This document shows, piece after piece, positions 16,992 through 26,071 of a stretch of 64,000 nt of DNA. The stretch is from JADJOY01 sp046331705 [NCBI: bacterium]. GTDB taxonomy: Bacteria; JADJOY01. Below the pieces are notes generated by a model. That model ran no database searches. It was not told where the DNA came from and was given only the letters and a program-made list of their open reading frames with translations. The number at the start of each line of letters is the position of its first letter. Within the stretch, counting starts at the first letter, position 1. Both the position numbers and the translations under genes were made by a program. The stretch is from positions 1 through 64,000 of the forward strand of contig JAXLQJ010000010.1 of assembly GCA_046331705.1 (NCBI GenBank), given 5' to 3'.

Positions 16992-17600
16992 TCACTCCTC
17001 GGTTCCCACCGCGCGGTCTCGGGCGGGAAGCGCATCGCGGAAGACGTCGAACGTCTTCCAGGCGGGCACCGGCGGCGTGTAGTCGGCGCGCGGCGCGTGC
17101 TCGGAGTGTTCGACGAGCTGCATCTTGTGCATGTATCGCGGGCAATTGGGGAAGATCTGCGTCGCGGTGACGCGCACCAGGAAGACCGCGCCAGGAAATT
17201 CCGCGAGCAGAGGATCGCTCGCTGCGAGCCGTGCGGTGCCGTTCACACGAACGCGTCGGGACTCGGCGAAATCGAGGAAGAGCAATCCCACGTGCGGGTT
17301 GGCGAGGACGTTGCCCCACGTCCGGTACATCCCGTTGCCGTCGTAGTCGGGAATGGCGAGCGTCCGGTCGTCGAGAACGCGCACGAACCCAGGCAGGCCG
17401 CCCTTGTACGAGCAGTCGGGCCGCCCCTCGGCGTCGGCGGTGGCGACGAACAGCATCGCGCAGCGTTCGATGAACTCGCGGTCGTCGTCGGTGAACGACG
17501 TGTGCACCGTGACGTCGTTCAGCCGATCGGCCAGCGGGCGCGTCTCGCGCAGATCCTGAAGCCGCCGCATCCCCTCGTGAAACAGGTCGTCAACGGGCAC
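16992..17600 (-). CDS. Pyridoxamine 5'-phosphate oxidase-fold flavoprotein
   Basis: Split-barrel flavin-binding protein of 202 residues. Key stretches are ERCAMLFVATADAEGRPD, the FMN-site-like region RTLAIPDYDGNGMYRTWGN, VGLLFLDF, and a C-terminal part with IFPNCPRYMHKMQ. Family members bind FMN, F420 or heme; relatives with the NCPRY signature are usually annotated only as PNPOx family proteins. The GTG start has GAGGAGGGAG seven bases upstream, which decides it over longer extensions. The gene ends close to the end of the convergent HupE-like gene (34 bp). Confidence 0.8.
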   Translation of the reverse strand: MPVDDLFHEGMRRLQDLRETRPLADRLNDVTVHTSFTDDDREFIERCAMLFVATADAEGRPDCSYKGGLPGFVRVLDDRTLAIPDYDGNGMYRTWGNVLANPHVGLLFLDFAESRRVRVNGTARLAASDPLLAEFPGAVFLVRVTATQIFPNCPRYMHKMQLVEHSEHAPRADYTPPVPAWKTFDVFRDALPARDRAVGTEE

Positions 17601-17710
17601 GGGCTCCCTCCTCGACCGGCACTGAGTCACCGATCCGCTTCGATTGCGATGGTGCACGGGATGGATTCGGTGCGCCTCTCGGGACGGTGTGGAGCGCGCG
17701 TCGCATGGCC

Positions 17711-18646
17711 TCATCCCAGCGCGAGGAGGGCCTCGTCGGGGCCGATGCCGGCGGGGAGGCGGCCGAAGCGCCACGTCTGGCGCTGGTGGGTCGCGGCGCC
17801 CGGCGCGAGGGTCTTGATCGGCGCGTGCACTTCGATCTCCAGGTAGTCGTGATTGGGCGAGTTGTAGACCTCGACCGAGGAGTCGTGGGCGAATTGGGCG
17901 CCCGGCTGTAGATCGAAGCGACGGGTGTGCGCGAGGGTCTCCTCGGCGCGCGGTCTGAGCGCGACCACGACCCCGCGCTCTGCCACTCCGCCGTACTTGA
18001 AGTGCCGAGCTTCGCGGCAGGGCACGCACGTCCAGCCGTCGTGCGCTCGCAGGATCTCGTCGCGGATGGCGACGGATTCGCCTTCGTCGGGATAGCCGCG
18101 CAAGTCGTCGAGCGCGACGGGCAGGTAGACGTCGAAGGGCCGCATCAGCTGCGTCACGTTCCAGATGCCGCGAGCGGCTTCCCGTTTGCCGACGTTCACG
18201 ATCTTCTCGTCCAGCGAGACGTCGCCGTTCGCGAAGAGCTCGACGCGCCGGATCACCTTGAGCTGGGTCTCGCGGCACGTGGGGCTTTCCATCACGATGG
18301 CCTTGCCCTCGCGGCGCCAGCCGTAGCGGCCGGCGTCCAGGTCGAGCGGTGGGATCGCTTGGTTCCACTGGCGCTGCGGCGCGATCCACGTCTTGTCGCC
18401 GCCCCACAGTCGGAAGCCGAGGCGCCGTTTCTCGGCGGCGAGATCGCGTGCTGCCGCGACGTCGAGCGGCTCGGCCATGTGCTCGTCGTGGACGAAGAAG
18501 AGCTCCTCGCCGCGATGCTTGATCGAGAGGATGCGGCCACCCACGTCGGGGACCAGCAGCACCGAGAGATCCGCGATGGCGAGGCGTATGGCGGCGTAGC
18601 CGAGGAACGAGGTCTCTTCGATCTTGACCAGCGTGGCGGTCGGCAT
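17711..18646 (-). CDS. DUF4380-like, aldose-epimerase-fold protein
   Basis: Protein of 311 residues with the beta-sandwich pattern of galactose mutarotase-like folds: an early VPDVGGRILSIKHRGEELFF, WGGDKTWIAPQ, the central GIWNVTQLMRP, and a C-terminal domain with VEVYNSPNHDYLEIEVHAP. This resembles DUF4380 proteins, which have no known reaction. No signal peptide is visible, so it is probably cytoplasmic. It follows terC in the same direction, separated by a strong hairpin, so it is probably transcribed separately. The assignment rests on fold-like patterns rather than a catalytic motif. Confidence 0.65.
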   Translation of the reverse strand: MPTATLVKIEETSFLGYAAIRLAIADLSVLLVPDVGGRILSIKHRGEELFFVHDEHMAEPLDVAAARDLAAEKRRLGFRLWGGDKTWIAPQRQWNQAIPPLDLDAGRYGWRREGKAIVMESPTCRETQLKVIRRVELFANGDVSLDEKIVNVGKREAARGIWNVTQLMRPFDVYLPVALDDLRGYPDEGESVAIRDEILRAHDGWTCVPCREARHFKYGGVAERGVVVALRPRAEETLAHTRRFDLQPGAQFAHDSSVEVYNSPNHDYLEIEVHAPIKTLAPGAATHQRQTWRFGRLPAGIGPDEALLALG

Positions 18647-18715
18647 CGGGGGTTCGCCTTTCGGTCGCGAGTCGGGGCGCGCGTCGGCGATTCTACGTCA
18701 CCGGTGCCAGGGAGT

Positions 18716-18747
18716 GACGCGCGCGGCGAGATTCCGCCGCGCGCGTC
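18716..18747 (-). terminator. 12-bp stem-loop after terC, no U-tract
   Basis: GACGCGCGCGGC (18716-18727) and its exact complement (18736-18747) enclose an 8-base loop, 13 bases after the terC stop on the minus strand. No T-run follows. The position between terC and the DUF4380-like gene suggests a transcription end; this is inferred. Confidence 0.45.
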
Positions 18748-18760
18748 GCGAGTCGCCACG

Positions 18761-19720
18761 TCACGCTGCGAGGTCCGTCTGCTCGCTCGCCGCCGCCGTG
18801 CGGCGGCTTTTCGCCAGCGACATCCAGATGGAGCCGCCGAGCAGCGCTGCGATCACGAGCAAGGAGACGGTGGGCGGCACCTTGACGAGGTCCACCAGCG
18901 ACATCTTCGCGCCCACGAACACCAGCACCGCGGCGAGGCCGACCTTGAGATAGGTGAAGCGCTGAACCATGTCGGCGAGCACGAAGAAGAGCGAGCGAAG
19001 CCCGAGGATGGCGAAGATGTTGGAGGTGAACACGATGAACGGGTCGCGGGTGATGGCGAAGATCGCCGGGATCGAGTCGAGGGCGAACACCACGTCCGTG
19101 AACTCCACCAGGATCAGCGCCAGGAAGAGCGGCGTGGCGACGCGCTTGCCGTTCTCGATGGTCCAGAAGTGATCGCCGTCGAAGCGATCGGTGGACGGCA
19201 CCAGCTTGCGCGCGAGCTTCAGCGCCGCGCTGTCCTCGAGCCGCTGCTCCTGGCCGCGCTGCCGGAAGAGCTTGATCCCGGTGAGGATCAGGAACGCACC
19301 GAAGACGTAGATGAGCCAGTGGAAGCGCTCGAGCATCGCCGCGCCGGCGAAGATCATCAGGGCGCGCAGGATCAGGGCGCTCAAGATGCCCCAGAAGAGC
19401 ACCCGGTGCTGGTAGAGCGCTGGGATCCGGAGGGTCGAGAAGATGACGACGAAGACGAAGATGTTGTCGATGGAGAGCGATTTCTCGATCAGGTAGCCGG
19501 TCAGGAACTCGATTCCCGGCTGCGCGCCGAACGCCCACCACACTCCGACGTTGAAGACCAGCGCGAGCGCGATCCAGACGGCGCTCCAGCCGAGCGCTTC
19601 GCGAAACCCGACGACGTGGGATTTGCGGTGGAAGACGCCCAGGTCGAGGGCGAGCATGACGATGACGAAGCCCACGAATCCGATCCAAAGGCCGGGGCTT
19701 CCGATGCTGGTGGGGGGCAT
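18761..19720 (-). CDS. TerC/Alx family integral membrane protein
   Basis: Polytopic membrane protein of 319 residues with the TerC signature: acidic residues inside membrane segments (LALDLGVF, KSLSIDNIFVFVVIF, LILVEFTDVVFALDSIPAIFAI). TerC/Alx proteins export manganese or assist metallation of exported proteins. About eight or nine hydrophobic segments are visible, with a charged loop (RQRGQEQRLEDSAALKLARK) in the middle. The ATG has GGAGAT six bases upstream. I looked for a Mn-sensing yybP-ykoY riboswitch in the roughly 90 bp before the gene and saw none. It follows ftsH and hpf in the same direction. Confidence 0.92.
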   Translation of the reverse strand: MPPTSIGSPGLWIGFVGFVIVMLALDLGVFHRKSHVVGFREALGWSAVWIALALVFNVGVWWAFGAQPGIEFLTGYLIEKSLSIDNIFVFVVIFSTLRIPALYQHRVLFWGILSALILRALMIFAGAAMLERFHWLIYVFGAFLILTGIKLFRQRGQEQRLEDSAALKLARKLVPSTDRFDGDHFWTIENGKRVATPLFLALILVEFTDVVFALDSIPAIFAITRDPFIVFTSNIFAILGLRSLFFVLADMVQRFTYLKVGLAAVLVFVGAKMSLVDLVKVPPTVSLLVIAALLGGSIWMSLAKSRRTAAASEQTDLAA

Positions 19721-19799
19721 GTGCGATCTCCGTTGATCGGCCGGTGCGGGCCGCTGTGTGAGTCAGGTCGGTCTCGGTTCGGTGTGGGTGAGCTTTCGC

Positions 19800-19824
19800 C
19801 GCGCCGCGGTCACGCCGCGGCGCG
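19800..19824 (-). terminator. 10-bp stem-loop centred on the ftsH stop codon
   Basis: CGCGCCGCGG (19800-19809) pairs perfectly with CCGCGGCGCG (19815-19824); the stop codon of ftsH lies in the loop. No T-run follows. It may end or process the ftsH transcript before terC, but repeated Ala codons at the protein end could produce it by chance. Confidence 0.3.
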
Positions 19825-21693
19825 ATCGGTTCGTTCGGCGAGCTTCGCGCCGGGGCTCGTGGCCGCGCCGGCCATCTGCGCCAGGTAGGGCGCGAGCGCT
19901 TTCTCGTCGAGCGTCTCGGTCGCGAGCAGCGCCGTGGCGCTCGCCTCCAGGATCTCACGCCGCGATTCGAGGATCGCGCGGGCCCGCTCGAACGAGCCAC
20001 GCACGATGGCGCGTACCGCGCAGTCGATCTCGCGGGCGGTCTCCTCGCTGTAGCTGCGCTCCCGCGCGGCGAGCGCGGCGGGGCCGAGGAAGCCCTGCGG
20101 CTCGCGGTCGTAGACCACGTGTCCCAGCTCGGGCACCATGCCGAAGCGCGTGACCATGCTGCGCGCGATCTCGGTGGCGCGGCCGAGATCGTCGGCGGCA
20201 CCGGTCGAGAGATGACCGAACACGAGGTGCTCGGCGGCGCGTCCCCCCAAGAGCACCGCCAGCTTCGCCTCCAGCTCCTCGCGCGTCATGAGGAAGCGGT
20301 CCTCGGTGGGGCGCTGGATCGTGTAACCCAGGGCGCCGATCCCGCGCGGGATGATCGAGACCTTGTGGACCGGGTCGGTCCCGGGCTGGGCGGCGGCGAC
20401 CAGCGCGTGCCCCATCTCGTGGAACGCCACGACCTTGCGCTCGCGGGGGTTCAGCAGCCGGTTGCGCTTCTCGAGCCCCGCCACGATGCGCTCGATCGCG
20501 GTGGTGAAGTCGGCCATCGCGACCGACTCCGACTGACGTCGCGTGGCCACCAGTGCCGCCTCGTTGACGAGATTGGCGAGATCGGCGCCGGTGAAGCCGG
20601 GAGTGAGCTGGGCGACTTGCTCGGCGTCCAGGTCGGCCGCGGCGACGACCTTCTTCAGGTGGACGCGTAGGATCTGCGCGCGTCCCAGGCGGTCGGGGCG
20701 GTCCACCAGCACTTGGCGATCGAAACGGCCTGCGCGCAGCAGCGCGGGATCGAGGATCTCGGGCCGATTGGTGGCGGCGAGCAGCACGATGCCGGCGGCG
20801 GCGTCGAAGCCGTCCAGCTCCACCAGCAATTGATTGAGGGTCTGCTCCTTCTCGTCGTGCCCGCCGAGCATGCCGCCCGCGTTCCGGGCGCGGCCCAGCG
20901 CATCGAGCTCGTCGACGAAGATGATGCAGGGCGCTTGCTGGCGCGCCTGCTCGAAGAGGTCGCGGACGCGCGCGGCGCCCACGCCCACGAACATCTCCAC
21001 GAACTCCGAGCCGCTGATCGAGAAGAAGGGGACGCCCGCTTCACCGGCGACGGCCCGCGCGAGCAGCGTCTTGCCGGTGCCCGGAGGGCCGACCAGCAGG
21101 ACTCCTTTCGGCATGCGTGCGCCGAGGCGGCCGTAGCTCGTGGGGGCGCGCAGGAACGCGACGATCTCCTCGAGCTCGTGCTTCGCCTCGTCCACTCCCG
21201 CGACGTCGCGGAAGGTCACCTTGGTGTCGGTCTCGACGTAGACCTTCGCCTTGCTCTTGCCGATCGAGAGCAAGCCGCCGCCCGCGCCCATCTTGCCGGC
21301 GAAGCGCTTCATGATGAACGCCCACACGCCGAAGAAGATCAGCACCGGCACGATCCACGAGAGCAGCGTCGGCAGGACGCGGCTCTCGATCCGCGCGGAG
21401 TACGCGACGCCGTGCGCGTCCAGCTCGCGCGACAGATCGGTCTCGACGCGCGTCGTGACGAAGCGGCGCTTGGGGACCGGCGCCGACTCCTTCATCTCGC
21501 CTTGGATCGTGTCGCTGCCGATCACGACTTCCTTGACGTGACCCCCGCGCAGGCGTTGCTGGAACTCGCTGTACGGAATCGGCTCCACGAACTGCGATTG
21601 CATCCAGAGATCGTGGAGCGTGATCACGCTCAGGGCGGCGATCAGGAAATAGATCACGTTGAAACGGACACTCTTGGGATTCAGCGGGGCCAT
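19810..21693 (-). CDS. ftsH: ATP-dependent zinc metalloprotease FtsH
   Basis: Membrane-bound AAA+ protease of 627 residues that degrades misfolded and regulatory membrane and cytosolic proteins. It has two membrane segments (about 10-30 and 110-130) flanking a small periplasmic domain, then the AAA module with Walker A GPPGTGKT, Walker [13 protein letters not shown] and second region of homology [19 protein letters not shown], and the zinc site HEMGH (HEAGH in many homologues). The start ATG 21693 places the first membrane segment where the family has it. The gene follows hpf by 41 bp. This may not be the only ftsH of the genome, since the hpf-ftsH-terC setting is unlike the usual ftsH-folP context. 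Confidence 0.95.
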   Translation of the reverse strand: MAPLNPKSVRFNVIYFLIAALSVITLHDLWMQSQFVEPIPYSEFQQRLRGGHVKEVVIGSDTIQGEMKESAPVPKRRFVTTRVETDLSRELDAHGVAYSARIESRVLPTLLSWIVPVLIFFGVWAFIMKRFAGKMGAGGGLLSIGKSKAKVYVETDTKVTFRDVAGVDEAKHELEEIVAFLRAPTSYGRLGARMPKGVLLVGPPGTGKTLLARAVAGEAGVPFFSISGSEFVEMFVGVGAARVRDLFEQARQQAPCIIFVDELDALGRARNAGGMLGGHDEKEQTLNQLLVELDGFDAAAGIVLLAATNRPEILDPALLRAGRFDRQVLVDRPDRLGRAQILRVHLKKVVAAADLDAEQVAQLTPGFTGADLANLVNEAALVATRRQSESVAMADFTTAIERIVAGLEKRNRLLNPRERKVVAFHEMGHALVAAAQPGTDPVHKVSIIPRGIGALGYTIQRPTEDRFLMTREELEAKLAVLLGGRAAEHLVFGHLSTGAADDLGRATEIARSMVTRFGMVPELGHVVYDREPQGFLGPAALAARERSYSEETAREIDCAVRAIVRGSFERARAILESRREILEASATALLATETLDEKALAPYLAQMAGAATSPGAKLAERTDRAAA

Positions 21694-21734
21694 GCTCGTG
21701 CTCCGGGTGAAGGGGGGTGGTCGGGTTGTGTGGC

Positions 21735-22070
21735 TCAGCGGCTCGTGGCCCGCATGCTCGCGGGGCGCGCGTCGCGTCGGATCGATCGAGCGACCGCTCG
21801 GCCGGCTCGATCGGCCGCGTCGGAGATCGCCGCGTAGAGGTCCTCGTGACGGGTCTCGATGTGCACGTCCCGGCTCGCCTCGATACAGACCTCGAGGCGG
21901 CAGCTCTTGTCGACGCCGCCGTGGTGGGGACCGTTGAGGTCGCCGATCGAGACCCGCACGACACGGATACGATCGTCGAAGCGGCCCAGCGCGAAGCGCA
22001 GACGGCGCTCGGCGTGGTCGCGGATGGATTCGGTCGGCTCGATTCCTCGATCGCGGATCTCGACTCGCAT
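21735..22070 (-). CDS. Ribosome hibernation factor, HPF/RaiA family (short form)
   Basis: Cytoplasmic protein of 111 residues that resembles the short hibernation-promoting factors, which bind the 30S subunit and silence ribosomes in stress or stationary phase. Visible features: IRDRGIEPTESIRDHAERRLRFALGRF split between the first strand and helix, VRVSIGDLNGPHHGGVDKSC, and DLYAAISDAADRAGRAVARS in the second helix. The DLYAAI..A.DR motif is typical of the family. The ATG is set by GGAGAT four bases upstream. It is the first gene of the run hpf-ftsH-terC, which looks like a stress-response group. Confidence 0.88.
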   Translation of the reverse strand: MRVEIRDRGIEPTESIRDHAERRLRFALGRFDDRIRVVRVSIGDLNGPHHGGVDKSCRLEVCIEASRDVHIETRHEDLYAAISDAADRAGRAVARSIRRDARPASMRATSR

Positions 22071-22469
22071 GGGGATCTCCTGGCCTGCGCTTCGTGTTCG
22101 GTATGCGTTGACCTCGTTCGAGCGAGCGCAACCTATGGATCGAGCGAGACATCGACAAATAGAAAGTTCAGCGGCAATACATCGAGAATGGCGATCCATG
22201 AGCTCGCCCGAACGCTCGTTGGCTTTCGGGGTCGCGTGGGATTCGATCGCCGCGGGTGCACGCGAGCGGCGCACGGATCTGGTGCGGCGCAGCGCGGCAA
22301 CGGGGCTTGCGGCGCGCGGCGGAGAATCGAGATGCCCTGGCCGGTGATCCTCCTCGCGGACGCGCGCATCGTCGAGACGCGCTACGCGGGACGGCGCACG
22401 CTCGACGACCTACAGGCGGCGCTTCGCGGCACGCTCGCGCGTGGCGCGCGATCCGCACACGAGGTGAGC
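22071..22469 (+). other. Intergenic region between hpf and the DUF3303 gene
   Basis: About 400 bp between divergent genes, locally less GC-rich around 22130-22190. It must hold the hpf promoter, but I find no convincing -35/-10 pair. From 22332 an open frame runs in phase into the DUF3303 gene (see that entry). Confidence 0.5.
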
Positions 22470-22778
22470 ATGTTGTTCCTGGTCATCGAGACCTTCCGCG
22501 GCGGCGATCCCGCGCCCGTCTATCGTCGGTTCGGCGAACGGGGTCGGATGGCGCCCGAGGGGCTGACGTACCTCGGGAGCTGGGTCGCGACGGACCTCAC
22601 ACGCTGCTATCAGCTCATGGAGTGCGCCGACACCGCCTTGCTCGACACGTGGATGGAGGCGTGGCGCGATCTCGTGGACTTCGAGGTCGTGCCGGTGATC
22701 ACGTCGGCGGAGGCGGCCGCGGCGGTGGCCGAGCGTTCGTCGCCCGCGCCCGCGTCACCTGGCCGGTGGGGATCCTGA
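22470..22778 (+). CDS. DUF3303 family protein
   Basis: Small protein of 102 residues with the layout of DUF3303: MLFLVIETFRGGDPAPVYRRF, a GRMAPEGLTYLGSW centre, and CYQLMECADTALLDTWMEAW followed by FEVVPVITSAEA. Family proteins are small ferredoxin-like-fold proteins of unknown role. The ATG at 22470 is chosen because GAGGTGA ends four bases upstream. The same frame stays open upstream to an ATG at 22332 and encodes WPVILLADARIVETRYAG, which could be an N-terminal remnant or extension. The nhaR-like gene starts 15 bp downstream. Confidence 0.75.
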   Translation: MLFLVIETFRGGDPAPVYRRFGERGRMAPEGLTYLGSWVATDLTRCYQLMECADTALLDTWMEAWRDLVDFEVVPVITSAEAAAAVAERSSPAPASPGRWGS

Positions 22779-22793
22779 TACCCTGCGCACGCG

Positions 22794-23693
22794 ATGGAAT
22801 GGCTCAACTACCACCACCTGCTCTACTTCTGGGTGGTCGCGCGCGAAGGCAGCATCGCCAAGGCCACGCGCGAGCTGCGTCTCGCGCAGCCCACCATCAG
22901 CGGCCAGCTCCGCATGCTCGAACGGTCGCTGGGCACGAGACTGCTGCGGCGCGAGGGACGCGGGCTGGTGCTCACCGAGATGGGCCAGATCGTGTACCGC
23001 TACGCCGACGAGATCTTCTCGATCGGGCGCGAGCTGATGGACACCGTGAAGGATCGGCCCACGGGACGGCCGCTTCGGTTCACGGTGGGTATCGCCGACG
23101 CGATCCCGAAGCTCGTTGCGTACCGGCTCATCGAGGCGGCGCTCAAGCTGCCCGAGCCAGTCGCGCTGGTGTGTCGCGAGGATCAACCCGAGCGGCTGCT
23201 CGGCCAGCTCGCGCTCCACGAGCTCGACCTCGTCATCTCCGACGGCCCGTTGCCACCCGGGGTGAGCGTGCGCGCGTTCAACCACTTGCTGGGCGAATGC
23301 GGCGTGGCGTTCCACGCCGCGCCCGAGCTCGCGAAGCAGCTGCGGAAAGGGTTCCCGCGCTCGCTCCACGGCGCGCCGATGCTGATGCCCAGCGAGCACA
23401 CGAGCTTGCGGCGCGCGCTCGAGCAATGGTTCGACGCCCAGGAGATCCGCCCGCGCACGGTGGCCGAGTTCGACGACACGGCGTTGCTCAAGACGTTCGG
23501 GCAGTCGGGGCTCGGGGTGTTCCCGGTGTCGACGGTGATCGAGAACGAGGCGATGCGCCAGTACGGATCGCGCCGGATCGGCGTCACCGAGGACGTGCGC
23601 GAGCGCTTCTACGCGATCTCGGCGGAGCGTCGGCTCAAGCACCCGGCGGTCCTGGCGATCTGCGATCTCGCGCGCGAGAAGCTCTTCGGCTGA
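22794..23693 (+). CDS. LysR-family transcriptional regulator, NhaR-like
   Basis: DNA-binding regulator of 299 residues. Residues 7-64 form the LysR winged helix-turn-helix (LYFWVVAREGSIAKATREL, QPTISGQLRMLERSLGTRLL), followed by the effector domain starting at RFTVGIADAIPKLVAYRL. The opening MEWLNYHHLLYFW and the overall pattern match NhaR, the activator of Na+/H+ antiporter genes, but no nhaA is present here. Its likely targets are its neighbours, the DUF3303 gene or the oxidoreductase 28 bp downstream, which is inference. Confidence 0.85.
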   Translation: MEWLNYHHLLYFWVVAREGSIAKATRELRLAQPTISGQLRMLERSLGTRLLRREGRGLVLTEMGQIVYRYADEIFSIGRELMDTVKDRPTGRPLRFTVGIADAIPKLVAYRLIEAALKLPEPVALVCREDQPERLLGQLALHELDLVISDGPLPPGVSVRAFNHLLGECGVAFHAAPELAKQLRKGFPRSLHGAPMLMPSEHTSLRRALEQWFDAQEIRPRTVAEFDDTALLKTFGQSGLGVFPVSTVIENEAMRQYGSRRIGVTEDVRERFYAISAERRLKHPAVLAICDLAREKLFG

Positions 23694-23721
23694 TGCCGGC
23701 TCGACCGGTACGCGGCGTTCG

Positions 23722-24762
23722 ATGAAACGGGTCGTGGTCCACCGCCCGGGCGGGTGGGATCGGCTGGTCCTCGAGAGCGGCGACGTGCCGCCCGTGGGCG
23801 CCGCCGAGCTGCGCATCGAGGTGGCCGCCGCGGGGGTCAACTTCGCGGACGTGGCGGTGCGGATGGGGCTCTATTCCTCCGCACGGAAGTACGTCGGCTG
23901 GCCCATCACGCCAGGCTTCGAGGTCGCCGGGCGCGTGGCCGAGCGGGGCAGCGCGATCTCCGATCTCGAGGTCGGCGACGCGGTGGTCGCGGTGACGCGC
24001 TTCGGCGGCTACGCGAGCGAGATCGTGGTGCCGCGGCATCGGGTGTGGCGGCGCCCGCCGCGACTCGACACGCTCGCCGCCGCGGGTTTTCCCGCGGTGG
24101 CGCTCACCGCCCATTTCGCGCTCTTCGAGCTGGCCCATCCCCGCGCCGGGGACACCCTGCTCGTGCACTCCGCGGGGGGCGGCGTGGGCGGGATGCTGGT
24201 CCAGCTCGGCAAGCTCGCGGGCTGCCGCGTGATCGGCGTGGTTGGCGCGACTCCCAAGGTCGAGGGCGTGCGCGCGCTCGGCGCGGACGCGGTGATCGAC
24301 GCGAGCCGTGTCGATCTCTGGAGCGAGGTGACTCGCCTCGCGCCGTCCGGGGTCGACGTGATCTTCGACGCCAACGGAGTCGCGACACTCGCGCGGAGCT
24401 ACCGACACCTCGCCGCGCCCGGAAAGCTCGTGGTCTACGGTTTCGCGACCATGTTGCCGCGCGGCGGCAGAACCGGGAGGCCGAGCTATCCGAAGCTCGC
24501 GTGGGATTGGCTGCGCACGCCGCGCTTCGACCCGCTCGACATGACCACGCGGAACCGCAGCGTGCTGGCGTTCAATCTCTCGTACCTGTTCGAGCAGCAC
24601 GAGCGGCTGAGCGCCGGCATGGAGAAGCTGCTCGAATGGCTCGATTCCGGCGCGATCCGGGCGCCGGCCGTGACGCCGTTCGCGCTCGAGCGGGTGGCCG
24701 ACGCACACCGCGCCCTGGAATCGGGACGGACCACGGGCAAGCTCGTGCTCACGATGGCGTGA
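23722..24762 (+). CDS. Medium-chain quinone oxidoreductase-like enzyme (VAT-1/QOR type)
   Basis: NAD(P)-dependent oxidoreductase of 346 residues. It has the N-terminal GroES-like domain (VNFADVAVRMGLYSS, PGFEVAGRVAERG) and the Rossmann domain with HSAGGGVGGMLVQLGKLAG. The Zn-binding Cys/His set of alcohol dehydrogenases is absent, and the pattern FATMLPRGGR and LNASYLF-like region (FNLSYLFEQHERL) is that of the synaptic vesicle VAT-1/quinone oxidoreductase group. The start is chosen from the family start (MKRVVVHRPGGWD); the ribosome site is weak. It lies 28 bp after the nhaR-like gene. Confidence 0.8.
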   Translation: MKRVVVHRPGGWDRLVLESGDVPPVGAAELRIEVAAAGVNFADVAVRMGLYSSARKYVGWPITPGFEVAGRVAERGSAISDLEVGDAVVAVTRFGGYASEIVVPRHRVWRRPPRLDTLAAAGFPAVALTAHFALFELAHPRAGDTLLVHSAGGGVGGMLVQLGKLAGCRVIGVVGATPKVEGVRALGADAVIDASRVDLWSEVTRLAPSGVDVIFDANGVATLARSYRHLAAPGKLVVYGFATMLPRGGRTGRPSYPKLAWDWLRTPRFDPLDMTTRNRSVLAFNLSYLFEQHERLSAGMEKLLEWLDSGAIRAPAVTPFALERVADAHRALESGRTTGKLVLTMA

Positions 24763-24783
24763 GCACGAGCGCCCCGCTCGCGC

Positions 24784-25209
24784 TCAGACCTCGATCGTCG
24801 CATCCAGCGAGATCTTCACGTTCAGCGCCCGCGACACGACGCAGCCGGCTTTCGCGCCGTCCACGATGGCGCGCACCTTGTCGGCGTCGCCGCCCGGGAC
24901 GCGCACGGTGGCGACGAGATGGCTCGCGGTGATGGTGGGCTTTCCGTCGACGGGCTCCATCGTGATGGTGCAGGCGGCATCCACGCTGCCCGGCGTGAAG
25001 CCGGCGCGCTCGAGCTCCGCCGAGGTCGCCATCGCGAAGCAGCCGGCGTGCGCCGCCGCGATCAGCTCCTCGGGATTGGTGCCGCGCTCGTCGCCGAAGC
25101 GCGTGACGAACGAATACGGGGTGCTCGCGAGCACGCCGCTATCGCTCGCCAGCGTGCCTTTTCCGGACTTGAGTGCTCCGGTCCACTGCGCCGATGCCTT
25201 TCGCTTCAT
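24784..25209 (-). CDS. OsmC/Ohr family peroxiredoxin
   Basis: Thiol peroxidase of 141 residues that reduces organic hydroperoxides. Both redox cysteines are visible at the expected positions: Cys57 in AAAHAGCFAM and Cys123 in DGAKAGCVVSRAL. The N-terminal MKRKASAQWTG and the GTNPEELIAAAHAGC stretch match OsmC rather than Ohr. The ATG 25209 has GAGGA about 12 bases upstream. It is convergent with the quinone oxidoreductase-like gene (21 bp apart). Confidence 0.9.
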   Translation of the reverse strand: MKRKASAQWTGALKSGKGTLASDSGVLASTPYSFVTRFGDERGTNPEELIAAAHAGCFAMATSAELERAGFTPGSVDAACTITMEPVDGKPTITASHLVATVRVPGGDADKVRAIVDGAKAGCVVSRALNVKISLDATIEV

Positions 25210-25414
25210 GGTCGGGTGTCCTCGCTCGTCCCGCGCATCGCACGGCGGGCCGCGTGAATGGGCTCGGCGAGAAGGTACACGCTGTGGCGCGCAGCGGCGT
25301 CGGGGCGTGAGTTCGAGCGCGAGCACCGCGCGCGTCGTGGGCGTTCCGAGCTCGAACGGAAGCCGCGATCGCTCGTCCACGGATCGCCGACCCCTGGCGG
25401 TGGGGCGGACGCGA

Positions 25415-25618
25415 TCACGCAGCGCTGCGCGTGACCGGAACGACGGGCGGCAGGAGGCGCGCTTCGACGACGTGGAGGCTCCACCCGGGGTTCTCGTCCG
25501 CGGGGGTCGGTGCGTAGACCGCGGCGACCCCCGCCCAGCGCGCGAGAACTTCGATCTCGCGGGCGCGCGCCTCGAGGATTGCGTCGTCGGGTGTCGGGCG
25601 ATGGGCGGCTGCACGCAT
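25415..25618 (-). CDS. Small hypothetical protein
   Basis: A 67-residue protein with no motif I recognise: MRAAAHRPTPDDAILEARA, a helical start, then VLARWAGVAAVYAPTPADEN and GWSLHVVEARLLPPVV. The main reason to accept it is a very good ribosome binding site: GGAGGA ends six bases before the ATG on the minus strand. No signal peptide or membrane segment. It is divergent from the CxxC protein gene (142 bp between starts). Confidence 0.5.
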   Translation of the reverse strand: MRAAAHRPTPDDAILEARAREIEVLARWAGVAAVYAPTPADENPGWSLHVVEARLLPPVVPVTRSAA

Positions 25619-25759
25619 GCGATTCCTCCGGTTCGGGAGCTCGAGGGATGGTCGCTCGCCGCCCGCCCGGTGTTACGCGCAGCCGTGACGATCGCGGCCG
25701 TAACGAACCGGGCGGCCGTTCGACGGTACGTCAAGCAGCTCGCAACCGGAGAACTCGCC

Positions 25760-26071
25760 ATGCTCACGCCCCTTCGCAGCTCGTCACGGGAACCGGTGGT
25801 CGCGGAAGCCGCGCGCGGCGAAGCGGGGCGCGAGCCGAACCGCCTGCGCAGCGACGACGCGAGCTACGAGTGCTCGCTCTGCGGAGACACCGTGTCCGCG
25901 CGCGAGTGGGTGGCTCATCGCGACCTCGAGAACTTCGTGCTCGTCGAGATCCGGCGACTCAACCCGGGTTGGATCGAGCACGACGGCGGGTGTCGTCGCT
26001 GCATCCGCGCCTACCGTCTGCTGGGACGTGCGCGCTCCACGATGCGACGCTGGTGGCGTGCCGCCGCCTGA
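25760..26071 (+). CDS. Small zinc-ribbon-like CxxC protein
   Basis: Protein of 103 residues with two CxxC pairs: Cys38/Cys41 in YECSLCGD and Cys78/Cys81 in GGCRRCIRAY, separated by a helix with VAHRDLENFVLVEIRRLNP and GWIEHDG. This is a single zinc-ribbon or redox-metal site. A basic, Trp-containing tail (MRRWWRAAA) may contact membrane or nucleic acid. Its neighbours downstream are a glucose-dehydrogenase-like enzyme 61 bp away and the polyferredoxin fusion, so a redox role is possible, but function is unknown. GGAG stands about ten bases before the ATG. Confidence 0.6.
   Translation: MLTPLRSSSREPVVAEAARGEAGREPNRLRSDDASYECSLCGDTVSAREWVAHRDLENFVLVEIRRLNPGWIEHDGGCRRCIRAYRLLGRARSTMRRWWRAAA

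Noticed and set aside
19721-19809. A possible manganese riboswitch (yybP-ykoY) upstream of terC.
   Set aside because: The interval is only about 90 bp and the conserved loop sequences are not seen.
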